Below, in pieces: positions 6,960 through 14,438 of a stretch of 16,994 bases of DNA. The stretch comes from Pseudomonadota bacterium. GTDB lineage: Bacteria; Pseudomonadota; Alphaproteobacteria; Rhizobiales; Xanthobacteraceae. Within the stretch, counting starts at the first letter, position 1. The number at the start of each line of letters is the position of its first letter. The notes under the pieces were generated by a model. It was not told the DNA's origin, did not search any database, and worked only from the letters and a program-made list of their open reading frames with translations. A program made the translations under genes and the position numbers. The DNA is taken from the NCBI GenBank assembly GCA_023417665.1, contig JAEZFA010000188.1, positions 1-16,994 of the forward strand, written 5' to 3'.

Positions 6960-7942
6960 CAGCGTTCGTTGCCGGGCGCGGGGTAGGAAAGATAAGTGAG
7001 CCGCTTCAACTCGCGCCTGCCGCGCGTCACGGTATCGAGGATCAGTCCCGACATCAGCGACAGGAAGGACAAGAGCATCAGCGCGGTCGCGAGAATCGCG
7101 GTCGGCAGCCGCGGCACCAGTCCGGTCGCGAAGAATGTCTGGAACACCGGCAGCGCCACCGCGATCGACATCACGAAGAAGAAGAACGAAACCAGCGAGA
7201 AGAACTGCATCGGCCGTTCGGTACGGAACAGCTTGCCGATGGTCCACAGGATGCGAATGCCGTCGCGATAGGTGTTCAGCTTCGAGGTCGAGCCCTCGGG
7301 CCGCGCATAATAGGGTGTCTCCACTTCCGCGACCGGCATCCCGAGTTCGAGCGAGTGCACGGTAAGCTCCGTCTCGATCTCGAAGCCGGTGGAGAGCGCG
7401 GGGAAGGACTTCACGAAGCGCCGCGAGAACACGCGATAGCCGGAAAGAATGTCGTTGAAGCTCTTGCCGAAGATGCGCCGCACGAATTCGGTAAGAATCC
7501 AGTTGCCGAAACGGTGGCCCGGACGATAGGCGGCCTTCTCCTGATCGACGCGCGCGCCGACCACCATGTCGAGCTTCTCGGCCGCGAGCATGGCGATCAT
7601 GCTCGGCGCGCTCGGCGCGTCATAGGTCGCGTCGCCGTCGATCATCACATAGACGTCCGCGTCGATGTCGCCGAACATGCGCCGCACGACATGGCCCTTG
7701 CCCTGCCGCGTCTCGATGCCGACGATCGCGCCGGCGGCCTTTGCCGCGGCGATGGTGCCGTCGCTGGAGTTGTTGTCGTAGACATAGATCTCCGCGGCAG
7801 GCAGCGCGGCGCGGAACTGCTCGACGACGGTGCCGATTGCGGCCTCCTCGTTGTAGCAGGGCACGATCACCGCGATCTTCAGCCCTTGCGGCAGTGCGAC
7901 GCGGGGTGCGTTTTCCGGCGTGGTGGCGCTCGGGGTGAGCAT
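6959..7942 (-). CDS. Family 2 glycosyltransferase with C-terminal membrane helices
   Basis: The 327-residue product begins with a GT-A catalytic domain: IAVIVPCYNEE (23-33), YDNNSSDGT (55-63) and the metal/nucleotide-binding DGD of VMIDGDATYD (99-108). SGYRVFSRRF (167-176) is the acceptor-side motif. Two membrane helices follow (about 246-268 and 280-303). This resembles polyprenol-phosphate sugar transferases (dolichyl-phosphate mannose synthase or GtrB-like), which move a sugar from a nucleotide onto undecaprenyl phosphate at the inner membrane; donor and acceptor are not readable. I chose the ATG at 7942 because GGAG lies 6 bases upstream; an in-frame TTG at 7954 would add four residues and destroy that site. 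A hairpin and T-tract sit directly in front of the ribosome binding site. Confidence 0.9.
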   Translation of the reverse strand: MLTPSATTPENAPRVALPQGLKIAVIVPCYNEEAAIGTVVEQFRAALPAAEIYVYDNNSSDGTIAAAKAAGAIVGIETRQGKGHVVRRMFGDIDADVYVMIDGDATYDAPSAPSMIAMLAAEKLDMVVGARVDQEKAAYRPGHRFGNWILTEFVRRIFGKSFNDILSGYRVFSRRFVKSFPALSTGFEIETELTVHSLELGMPVAEVETPYYARPEGSTSKLNTYRDGIRILWTIGKLFRTERPMQFFSLVSFFFFVMSIAVALPVFQTFFATGLVPRLPTAILATALMLLSFLSLMSGLILDTVTRGRRELKRLTYLSYPAPGNER

Positions 7943-7948
7943 CCTGAT

Positions 7949-7952
7949 CTCC
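7949..7952 (-). promoter_or_regulatory. Ribosome binding site of the glycosyltransferase gene
   Basis: GGAG on the minus strand is spaced 6 bases from the ATG at 7942 and decides that start. It directly abuts an eight-T run that follows a GC hairpin, so folding or termination there would affect translation of the gene. Confidence 0.65.
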
Positions 7953-7977
7953 AAAAAAAATGGCGCCCGGTGGCGCC
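7953..7977 (-). terminator. Terminator-like hairpin in the glycosyltransferase leader
   Basis: On the minus strand GGCGCC-accg-GGCGCC (7977-7962) forms a 6 bp all-GC stem with a 4-base loop, followed after one A by eight T residues (7960-7953). This is the pattern of an intrinsic terminator. No minus-strand gene lies upstream within the window; the neighbour is the divergent polyprenyl synthase gene. The structure therefore sits in the 5' leader of the glycosyltransferase gene, suggesting attenuation or a block on antisense transcription from the polyprenyl synthase gene. Confidence 0.55.
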
Positions 7978-8082
7978 TTTATCTATGCCGCAAGCGCATG
8001 CCGGGGGAAAGCGGCGACGCCGTGGCGGGTTGCTAGGGGTGGGGCGCGCTCATTATGGTGCGGCAAACGGAGAGTAAATCGC
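7978..8082. promoter_or_regulatory. Divergent control region, glycosyltransferase / polyprenyl synthase
   Basis: This short region must carry the promoters for both divergent genes. On the minus strand CATAAT (8057-8052) matches five of six bases of the -10 consensus, but I find no good -35 for it; use of that element would give a leader of roughly 100 nt before the glycosyltransferase. On the plus strand TTGCTA (8030-8035) is a possible -35 with only poor -10 candidates around 8051-8058. A six-codon frame (7999-7979, minus) reading MRLRHR ends directly before the leader hairpin. Confidence 0.35.
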
Positions 8083-9090
8083 GTGGCCGTCGTATTGCCT
8101 TTCGAGGCGCCTGAACCCTCCATCGAACGCCTGAGCAGCCTCGTTCGTTCCGATCTCCAGAAGGTCAACGAGCTGATTCTGAGCCGTACCGGCTCGGACG
8201 TGACCATGATTCCCGAGGTCGCGAACCATCTGATCTCGTCCGGCGGCAAGCGGCTGCGGCCGATGCTGACGCTCGCGACCGCCGCGCTTTCGGGCTATCG
8301 CGGCAGCGGCCACATCAATCTCGCGGCCTCGGTCGAGTTCATGCACACGGCGACTCTGCTGCACGACGACGTGGTCGACGAGAGCGAACTGCGCCGCGGC
8401 AAGCCTTCCGCCCGCATGGTCTGGGGCAACGAGGCAAGCGTGCTGGTCGGCGATTTCCTGCTCGGCCAGGCTTTCCGGATGATGGTGGAAGTCGGCAACC
8501 TGCGCGCGCTGGAAATTCTTTCGACCGCCGCCGCCGTGATCGCGGAAGGCGAGGTCATGCAGCTTGCCGCGGCCAAGAATCTCGACACCACCGAGGACGC
8601 ATATCTTGCCGTAATCCGCGCGAAGACCGCGGAGCTGTTCGCGGCCGCCTGTGAGGTCGGGCCGGTGATCGCCGGCCGCTCGAAGGCGGAGCAGGAAGCC
8701 TGCTGTTCCTTCGGCAACAATCTCGGCATCGCGTTCCAGCTGGTCGATGATGCGCTCGACTATGGCGGCAGCCGCGCCAAGATCGGAAAAAACGTCGGCG
8801 ACGATTTCCGCGAAGGCAAGATCACGCTTCCGGTGATTCTCGCGTTCCGCCGCGGCAGCGAGAGCGAGCGTGCGCTCTGGAAGAAATGCATCCAGGGCGG
8901 CGAAATCGCGGAGGGAGATCTCGAACAGGCGATCGATCTGCTGAAGAAGCATCGCGCGCTGGAAGACACCGTCGAGCGCGCGCGCCACTACGGCGCGATT
9001 GCAAAGGATGCGCTGGCGATCTTCCCCGCCTCCGACGGCAAGCAGGCGCTGCTCGACGTGGTCGATTTCTGCGTGGCGCGCGCGCACTAG
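8083..9090 (+). CDS. ispB: Long-chain polyprenyl diphosphate synthase
   Basis: The 335-residue product is a trans-prenyltransferase that extends farnesyl diphosphate with isopentenyl diphosphate to make the ubiquinone side chain. Both aspartate-rich motifs are intact: DDVVD (95-99) and DDALD (222-226), with GGKRLRP (54-60) as the isopentenyl-binding element. The fifth residue before the first motif is a small alanine (A90), consistent with a long product. Octaprenyl and decaprenyl synthases cannot be told apart by eye; decaprenyl (Q10) is usual in alphaproteobacteria. The start is a GTG at 8083, with GGAG about 10 bases upstream. The frame stays open back to 7960, but that upstream part lacks family similarity. 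It converges on ispE. Confidence 0.93.
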   Translation: MAVVLPFEAPEPSIERLSSLVRSDLQKVNELILSRTGSDVTMIPEVANHLISSGGKRLRPMLTLATAALSGYRGSGHINLAASVEFMHTATLLHDDVVDESELRRGKPSARMVWGNEASVLVGDFLLGQAFRMMVEVGNLRALEILSTAAAVIAEGEVMQLAAAKNLDTTEDAYLAVIRAKTAELFAAACEVGPVIAGRSKAEQEACCSFGNNLGIAFQLVDDALDYGGSRAKIGKNVGDDFREGKITLPVILAFRRGSESERALWKKCIQGGEIAEGDLEQAIDLLKKHRALEDTVERARHYGAIAKDALAIFPASDGKQALLDVVDFCVARAH

Positions 9091-9096
9091 CGCGCG
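9079..9096. other. GC hairpin over the ispB stop codon
   Basis: CGCGCGC-acta-GCGCGCG is a perfect 7 bp inverted repeat with a 4-base loop that contains part of the ispB stop codon. It lies at the convergent junction with ispE. No T-tract follows on either strand, so it is not a classical intrinsic terminator; it could pause polymerase or protect the 3' end. Alternating CG runs arise easily in such GC-rich DNA. Confidence 0.35.
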
Positions 9097-9114
9097 AAAC
9101 TTCGCTGATTCGGA

Positions 9115-9984
9115 TCAACGCAGCGCCGTCGCGACAACCCACCACTGCGGATATTGCGCCTTCACGACCTCTGCTGCGCCTTTTGCGTGGCTGTCGTTCT
9201 CGAAGATTCCGAACACGGCCGAGCCGGACCCGCTCATGCGCACAAGGAGCGCATGGTCGCTCGCGCGCAACGCCGCGTCGGCTTCCGCAATCTCGGGCGA
9301 CACGCGCCATGCCGCGCGCGTGAGGTCGTTGCGTTGCCGCGACAGAAAATCGACCAGCGGTCCGAATTCGGCGGGAACGTTCTCTGCCTTTATTCCGAAG
9401 CGCGGGTCGCAAGCGCCGTCTTCGTCGAAGGCGCGATAGACTGAAGGCGTCGCGGCATGCACGCCCGGCCAGACCAGCACGGCGGGCAGGCGCGGCAGCG
9501 TGACGGGCGCTGAAAGAATTTCGCCGATGCCGCTGATGAGCCGCGGCTTGCGTTCGATGCATACGGCAACGTCCGCGCCGGTTTGCTTTGCGGCCGCAAG
9601 CAGCACGGGATCGGAGAGCGCGATACCGTTTGCTTCCGCAAGGAGCCGCAAGGCAGCCCCTGCGTCCGAAGACCCGCCGCCGAGGCCGGCACCCGCCGGC
9701 AGATTTTTGGTCAGGTGAAATTCGCCGCCGGAAATCCCTGCGAACCGCGCGCGCAGTTCACGCGCGGCCTTAAGCACGAGATTTTGATCGCCGGGTCCTG
9801 CGGAACCTGCGAAGGGGCCATCGACGCGAAGCGTGAAGTCCGCGTCGCCCTTTATGAAGCGCAGTTCGTCACCGTAGTCGGCAAAGGCGATCAGGCTTTC
9901 GATCGGATGGTAGCCGTCCGCGCGCGGGGAACCGCTGTGCAGGAACAGGTTGACCTTGGCAGGAGCGGTCGGCGAGGGCGGCAT
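9115..9984 (-). CDS. ispE: 4-diphosphocytidyl-2-C-methyl-D-erythritol kinase
   Basis: The 289-residue product is the GHMP-family kinase that phosphorylates CDP-methylerythritol in the cytoplasmic MEP pathway to isopentenyl diphosphate. The active-site K10 lies in PAKVNLFLH, the ATP-binding loop is LPAGAGLGGGSSDAG (95-109), the catalytic aspartate is D138 in TGADVAV, and the third GHMP motif is MSGSGSAVFGIF (250-261). The ATG at 9984 gives the conserved APAKVNL N-terminus; only a weak GGA precedes it. The gene converges on the polyprenyl synthase gene (24 bp apart) and diverges from the TPR gene. A candidate promoter TCGACC / TATATC with a 17 bp spacer lies at 10038-10010, giving a short leader. 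Confidence 0.95.
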   Translation of the reverse strand: MPPSPTAPAKVNLFLHSGSPRADGYHPIESLIAFADYGDELRFIKGDADFTLRVDGPFAGSAGPGDQNLVLKAARELRARFAGISGGEFHLTKNLPAGAGLGGGSSDAGAALRLLAEANGIALSDPVLLAAAKQTGADVAVCIERKPRLISGIGEILSAPVTLPRLPAVLVWPGVHAATPSVYRAFDEDGACDPRFGIKAENVPAEFGPLVDFLSRQRNDLTRAAWRVSPEIAEADAALRASDHALLVRMSGSGSAVFGIFENDSHAKGAAEVVKAQYPQWWVVATALR

Positions 9985-10153
9985 GATGCATCCATGGGCA
10001 CGGCAAGGGGATATAGCCCCGCGGCGTTTGCCGGTCGATTCGGGCCGGAAATCGCGTTTTGGCTCTCCTTGCGATGGCCATGAATCGGGGGCATTGTGCC
10101 TCGCAGCGCTTCCCTTGCGGTGCGCATCTCAATGAAATGAAGGAGATCGGCGC
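9985..10153. promoter_or_regulatory. Divergent control region, ispE / TPR gene
   Basis: For ispE (minus strand) the pair TCGACC (10038-10033) and TATATC (10015-10010) with a 17 bp spacer is a reasonable promoter. For the TPR gene (plus strand) TTGCGA (10069-10074) and CATTGT (10092-10097), also 17 bp apart, is a weak candidate. A small inverted repeat GGGG-atatag-CCCC (10007-10020) spans the ispE -10. The TPR ribosome binding site AAGGAGA lies at 10140-10146. Confidence 0.35.
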
Positions 10154-11902
10154 GTGAAGGAACCTCGGTCCATTGTCCGGACTGCGACCCGCCTCGGTGC
10201 GGTCGCCGCGCTTTCCTTTTCGATGCTGGCAGCGGCCCATGCCGAAATTCCGCGCCGCTTCGAGATGCGCTACGCCTCTCACGCCGGCAGCTATCTTGCG
10301 GCGCGCATCGCCGGCGCGTCGCGCGACATGGCCTCGGCCTCGACCTTTTACCGCGCCGCATTGCGCGCGGATCCCTCGAACCCCGATCTCGTCGAACGCA
10401 CGTTTCTGGTCACGCTCGCGAGCGGTCAGGTTGACGATTCGGCGCAACTTGCCGAGCGCGTGATCGGCTTCGACAAGAGCCATCGCATTGCGCGTCTTGT
10501 GCTGGCTTCGCGCTCGATCCGCAACAACCAGTTCGTGCAGGCCCGCTCGCATCTGGCGCAGGCGGTGCAGGGGCCGATTGCCGATCTCACCGCGACGCTG
10601 TTGACCGGCTGGGCCTGGTACGGTTCCGGCAACGTCAAGATGGGCGTCGCGCACATCGACAAGCTTTCCGGTCCGGAATGGTACGCGGTCTTCAAGGACC
10701 TGCATGCCGGGCTGATGCTCGACCTTGCGAAGCAGCGCAACGAAGCGATCAAGCGCATCGAGCGCGTACGCGCGATCGACCCCAACTCGCTTCGCAACAT
10801 CGATGCCTATGCGCGGGTTCTTTCGCGCGCCAACCGGGCTGAAGATGCCGAGAAAGCCTACGGCGATTTCTCGCGAGCGCTCGCAAAACATCCGCTGGTC
10901 GAAACCGCGATCGCCGAACTCAAGAGCGGCAAGCAGCTTGCGCCGCTTGCGGCGAACGCCGCGGCCGGCGCCGCCGAAGCGCTTTATGGCCTTGGTGCCG
11001 CGCTGAGCCAGCAGGGCGGCGAAGATCTCGGCATGATTTATCTGCAGCTTGCGATCTATCTCAATCCCGAGCACCCGCTCGCGGTCGTGGCGCTTGGCGA
11101 TCTGTTCGAGACGCTCAAGAAGCACGATCTTGCCATCGACACGTATGACCGCGTGCCGGACAGTTCGCCCCTGCGCCGCAAGGCGCAAATCCAGCGCGCG
11201 CTCAATCTCGACATCCTCGACAAGAAGGATGAAGCGCGCGAGCAGCTTGCCTCGCTCGTCAAGCAAGTGCCGGACGACATCGAAGGCCTGTTCGCCTACG
11301 GCAACGTGTTGCGCGCGAACAAGCGGTTCACGGAGGCTTGCGAGACCTACACGAAGCTGCTCGCCCTGATGGGAGAGCCCAAGCGCGAGCACTGGTCGAT
11401 CTACTATTTCCGCGGCATCTGCTACGAGCGTTCCAAGCAGTGGGCGCTGGCGGAAAAGGACTTCAAGCTGGCGCTCAAACTCTTTCCCGATCAGCCGCAG
11501 GTGCTGAACTATCTTGGCTATTCCTGGGTCGATCAAGGCGTCAATCTCGACGAGGCGCTGGAGATGATCCGCAAGGCCGTCTCGCTGCGTCCGAAGGACG
11601 GCTATATCGTCGACAGTCTCGGCTGGGCTTATTATCGCCTCGGCCGTTACGAGGAAGCGACCGCCGAACTCGAGCGCGCCGTCGAACTGACGCCGAACGA
11701 TCCGACCATCAACGATCATCTGGGCGACGTGTACTGGAAGACCGACCGCAAGCTGGAGGCGCGCTTCCAGTGGAGCCATGCGCTCGAAATGAAGCCGGAG
11801 CCCGAGGAACTCGAAAAGATTCAGCGCAAGCTGAAGGAAGGTCTGATCGAGGATCCGGTCGCGCCGCGCGCGGCCGATCAGAAGAACCCCGACAAGGGCT
11901 AG
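10154..11902 (+). CDS. Secreted tetratricopeptide-repeat protein
   Basis: The 582-residue product starts at a GTG, with a strong AAGGAGA ending 7 bases upstream. Residues 1-30 form a signal peptide: a basic start, a hydrophobic core near 15-28 and an AHA cleavage site before EIPRRF. The rest is helical with TPR units; the clearest lie in the C-terminal third (about 452-555), including NYLGYSWVDQG, VDSLGWAYYRLGRYEEA and NDHLGDVYWK. TPR arrays are protein-docking scaffolds, so a periplasmic assembly or adaptor role is likely. The C-terminal block resembles widespread proteobacterial envelope TPR proteins, such as the LbcA type that partners a periplasmic protease, but that is only a likeness. 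There is no lipobox cysteine. Confidence 0.85.
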   Translation: MKEPRSIVRTATRLGAVAALSFSMLAAAHAEIPRRFEMRYASHAGSYLAARIAGASRDMASASTFYRAALRADPSNPDLVERTFLVTLASGQVDDSAQLAERVIGFDKSHRIARLVLASRSIRNNQFVQARSHLAQAVQGPIADLTATLLTGWAWYGSGNVKMGVAHIDKLSGPEWYAVFKDLHAGLMLDLAKQRNEAIKRIERVRAIDPNSLRNIDAYARVLSRANRAEDAEKAYGDFSRALAKHPLVETAIAELKSGKQLAPLAANAAAGAAEALYGLGAALSQQGGEDLGMIYLQLAIYLNPEHPLAVVALGDLFETLKKHDLAIDTYDRVPDSSPLRRKAQIQRALNLDILDKKDEAREQLASLVKQVPDDIEGLFAYGNVLRANKRFTEACETYTKLLALMGEPKREHWSIYYFRGICYERSKQWALAEKDFKLALKLFPDQPQVLNYLGYSWVDQGVNLDEALEMIRKAVSLRPKDGYIVDSLGWAYYRLGRYEEATAELERAVELTPNDPTINDHLGDVYWKTDRKLEARFQWSHALEMKPEPEELEKIQRKLKEGLIEDPVAPRAADQKNPDKG

Positions 11903-11930
11903 CGCGCACGATAACGAATCCGTGATCGGC

Positions 11931-11953
11931 GGTTCCCTAGCCTTTGGGGAATC
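11931..11953. other. Inverted repeat upstream of the LysR-type gene
   Basis: GGTTCCC (11931-11937) and GGGAATC (11947-11953) form a 7 bp dyad with one G-T wobble around a 9-base spacer, centred about 58 bp before the regulator start. LysR-type regulators often bind interrupted dyads near their own promoters, so this could be an autoregulatory site. It could equally be a weak end signal for the TPR gene, though no T-tract follows. No other element was found between the two genes. Confidence 0.28.
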
Positions 11954-11999
11954 GCAAAGCCATACTCCGACACCTCCCGTTAGTGTGCTTGGATGCAAT

Positions 12000-12917
12000 A
12001 TGGCTGAAATCGTTTGGGACGAATTTCGTCTCGTTCGGGCAATTGCCGAAGCCCGTTCGCTGGCCGGTGCTGCCGATGCGCTCGGCATCAATCACTCGAC
12101 CGTCTTTCGCAGGCTCGGCGCGCTGGAGAAAACCATCGGCGCGCGATTGTTCGAGCGCAGCCGCACCGGCTACGCGCCGACTGCAGCCGGCGAGAAGATG
12201 GTCGAACTTGCCAATCGCATCGCGGACGAAATCGTCGATCTGGAGCGCAAGATCACGGGGCAGGACCTGCGCCCGTCCGGCGACCTGCGCGTCACCACCA
12301 ATGACACGCTGCTCGTGCATCTGTTGTCGCAACTCTTTGTCGATTTCCGTCGCGCCTATCCCGAGATCAATCTCGACATCGTGGTCAGCAACGAGCCGCT
12401 GAATCTGTCGCGGCGCGATGCCGACATCGCGGTGCGCGCGACCGAGCGCCCGCCGGAAAACCTGATCGGCCGCAGGCTCGCGGGCATCCGCTGGGCGATC
12501 TATGCCGCGAAAGCGGAAGCGCCGAAGAGTTTCGTGCCTTCCGATGCCAGGCGCTACAACTGGATCGGGCTCTCCGACGGCATCGGCGGCCCGAGGCCCA
12601 CGAAATGGCTGCTCGATCACGCCGGCGCCGACCGGATCGTCTATCGCCTGAACACGGTGCTCGGCCTTGCCGAAGCGGTCGCGGCCGGCGGCGGCATGGC
12701 GCTCATTCCCTGCTTCATCGGCGCGGCGACGCCCGGGCTCGTGCGCGTCGGTTTCCCGGAGCCGGAAATCGAAGCGGGCCTGTGGCTGCTCACGCATCCC
12801 GACCTGAAGAATACCGCGCGCGTGCGCGCCTTCATGGATTACACGGCAGCCGAAATCGGGAAGCGGCGTTCGATCATCGAATGCACGAATGAGGCGCCGC
12901 TGAAGAACGGCGGCTAG
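12000..12917 (+). CDS. LysR-type transcriptional regulator
   Basis: The 305-residue product has an N-terminal winged helix-turn-helix (about 5-63: WDEFRLVRAIAEARSLAGAA, INHSTVFRRLGALEKTIGARLF) and a C-terminal periplasmic-binding-like effector domain (about 91-295). This is the standard LysR-family layout and length. It should act as a cytoplasmic dimer or tetramer on DNA in response to a small ligand; the ligand is not readable. The ATG at 12000 is chosen because the DNA-binding domain begins there; the frame opens at 11922, but the added 26 residues look like leader sequence. The Shine-Dalgarno match is weak (GGA, 6 bases away). LysR regulators usually control a divergent neighbour, but the TPR gene upstream points the same way, so the target is not obvious. 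Confidence 0.9.
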   Translation: MAEIVWDEFRLVRAIAEARSLAGAADALGINHSTVFRRLGALEKTIGARLFERSRTGYAPTAAGEKMVELANRIADEIVDLERKITGQDLRPSGDLRVTTNDTLLVHLLSQLFVDFRRAYPEINLDIVVSNEPLNLSRRDADIAVRATERPPENLIGRRLAGIRWAIYAAKAEAPKSFVPSDARRYNWIGLSDGIGGPRPTKWLLDHAGADRIVYRLNTVLGLAEAVAAGGGMALIPCFIGAATPGLVRVGFPEPEIEAGLWLLTHPDLKNTARVRAFMDYTAAEIGKRRSIIECTNEAPLKNGG

Positions 12918-12923
12918 CGGGCC

Positions 12924-13355
12924 CTACTGGTCGGCCTTCTTCGGTGCTCGCGTGCGCTTCGTCACTATCGGCCTGCCGCCGCGCACGAAATCGCAATACA
13001 TGAAGCCCATGCCGGAAACGGCGCCGCGGAAACTGAATTCGCCGGTCTTCGTGAGGTTGAAGCACGGCGTGAACGGCAGGCCCTTCAGCGTCGCGCAGAT
13101 GCGCTCGCCATTTTCGTAGAGCGTGTTGATCGGCAGCCGCACATGCCGCGTCGGGTCCTTGCCCGCGATACGGATGGTGCCTGCCGCCGAGCCGTCATTG
13201 AAAATGCGGCCGACGCCGGTGGTGCCGTCAAAGCACTGATAGGAAAACAGCTTGCCGGCGACGAAGGCGCGCGCCTGCTTCGCGTTCAGGCCCTCGGCGG
13301 CAGCCGGAGCCGTGAACAATATTGCTGCAATGGCAAACATGCCGGAGCGAATCAT
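12924..13355 (-). CDS. Small secreted protein of unknown function, four cysteines
   Basis: The 143-residue product begins with a signal peptide: MIRSGMFAIAAILFTAPAAA, then EGLNAKQARAF, with a probable cleavage after AAA at residue 20. The mature part contains four cysteines, C41, C88, C98 and C121, enough for two disulfide bonds, and is rich in short strand-like segments with a basic C-terminal tail. I do not recognise the family. The start at 13355 is preferred because it gives a complete signal peptide; a second ATG at 13340 would shorten it. The ribosome binding site is poor. It converges on the LysR gene with a 6 bp gap and lies 80 bp after the reductase gene on the same strand, so it may have its own promoter. 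Confidence 0.75.
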   Translation of the reverse strand: MIRSGMFAIAAILFTAPAAAEGLNAKQARAFVAGKLFSYQCFDGTTGVGRIFNDGSAAGTIRIAGKDPTRHVRLPINTLYENGERICATLKGLPFTPCFNLTKTGEFSFRGAVSGMGFMYCDFVRGGRPIVTKRTRAPKKADQ

Positions 13356-13435
13356 CGGATTGAACCCGCCAACACCCCTCGAGGACAGGTAGCGCAGGAA
13401 GCGGCGCTGCTTGTCAAGTGGAACCGGCCGAAGTC

Positions 13436-14419
13436 CTAGCCGCCGACTTTGACCACGGTGCGTCCGCGCACCTGTCCGGCAAGAATTTTCGGCGCCAGAT
13501 CGAACACGCCCTCGAGCGGAATTTCGGTGGTCATGGCGGCGAGCTTCTCGCGGTCGAGATCGGCAGCGAGCCGCTGCCAGGCCTCGCGGCGGCGCGGTTG
13601 CGGGCACATCACGGAATCGACGCCGAGCAGCGAGACGCCGCGCAGGATGAAGGGTGCGACGGAGGCCGGCAGGTCCATGCCGGCAGCAAGACCGCAGGCC
13701 GCGACCGCGCCGCCATATTTCGTCATCGACAGCACGTTCGCGAGCGTGTGCGAGCCCACCGAGTCCACGCCGCCTGCGAAGCGTTCCTTGCCGAGCGGTT
13801 TTGCCGGCTGCGAGAATTCCGCGCGGTCGATGATCTCGGATGCGCCGAGCGATTTGAGATAGTCGGCTTCGGAAGCGCGGCCCGTCGACGCCGCGACGGT
13901 GTAACCGAGCTTCGAGAGCACCGCGATCGCGACCGAGCCGACGCCGCCGGCCGCGCCGGTCACGACAACAGGTCCGTTCGAGGGCTTGATGCCCGCGTTC
14001 TCGAGCGCGATCACGCAGAGCATCGCGGTATAGCCCGCGGTGCCGATCGCCATCGCTTCGCGCGCCGTCATGCCCTCGGGAAGCTTGACGAGCCAGTCGC
14101 CCTTCACGCGCGACTTTGCGCCATAGGCGCCGAGATGGGTTTCGCCGGTGCCCCAGCCGTTCAGGATCACGCTGTCGCCGGCTTTGAAATCCGGGTGCGA
14201 CGAGGTTTCGACTTTGCCCGCGAAGTCGATGCCGGGGATCATCGGAAAGCGCCGCACCACCGGCGCCTTGCCGGTAATCGCGAGTCCGTCCTTGTAATTG
14301 ACGGTGGAATATTCGACCGCGACGGTGACGTCGCCGTCCATGAGCGCCGCTTCGTCGAATTCGCCGAGCGCGGCGGGCTGTCCCTTTTCCGGGACGATGA
14401 TGGCTTTGAATGTTCCCAT
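13436..14419 (-). CDS. AcuI/YhdH-type NADPH-dependent MDR reductase
   Basis: The 327-residue product belongs to the zinc-free medium-chain reductases of the YhdH/AcuI group. The N-terminal block VEYSTVNYKDGLAITGK (35-51), PGIDFAGKV (62-70) and the NADPH-binding loop TGAAGGVGSVA (154-164) are characteristic, and SLLGVDSVMCP (263-273) is a typical later motif. Zinc-binding cysteines of alcohol dehydrogenases are absent. AcuI reduces acryloyl-CoA to propionyl-CoA; other members are only known as quinone or enone reductases, so the substrate is tentative. The gene lies 19 bp after the MFS carrier gene, probably in one operon, which fits import of a small organic acid followed by reduction of its enoyl-CoA, but this is inference. 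Confidence 0.88.
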   Translation of the reverse strand: MGTFKAIIVPEKGQPAALGEFDEAALMDGDVTVAVEYSTVNYKDGLAITGKAPVVRRFPMIPGIDFAGKVETSSHPDFKAGDSVILNGWGTGETHLGAYGAKSRVKGDWLVKLPEGMTAREAMAIGTAGYTAMLCVIALENAGIKPSNGPVVVTGAAGGVGSVAIAVLSKLGYTVAASTGRASEADYLKSLGASEIIDRAEFSQPAKPLGKERFAGGVDSVGSHTLANVLSMTKYGGAVAACGLAAGMDLPASVAPFILRGVSLLGVDSVMCPQPRRREAWQRLAADLDREKLAAMTTEIPLEGVFDLAPKILAGQVRGRTVVKVGG

Positions 14420-14438
14420 GCGCTTTTTCTAGACGCTT

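Noticed and set aside
8053..9087. 344-codon minus-strand frame opposite the polyprenyl synthase gene
   Set aside because: Both aspartate-rich motifs support the plus-strand gene; the opposite frame has no recognisable motif.
9869..12091. 740-codon open frame on the minus strand opposite the TPR gene
   Set aside because: It is antisense to a gene with a strong ribosome binding site, signal peptide and TPR motifs, and it runs into ispE. Its translation is Arg/Ala/Leu-rich with no recognisable domain, as expected for a shadow frame in GC-rich DNA.
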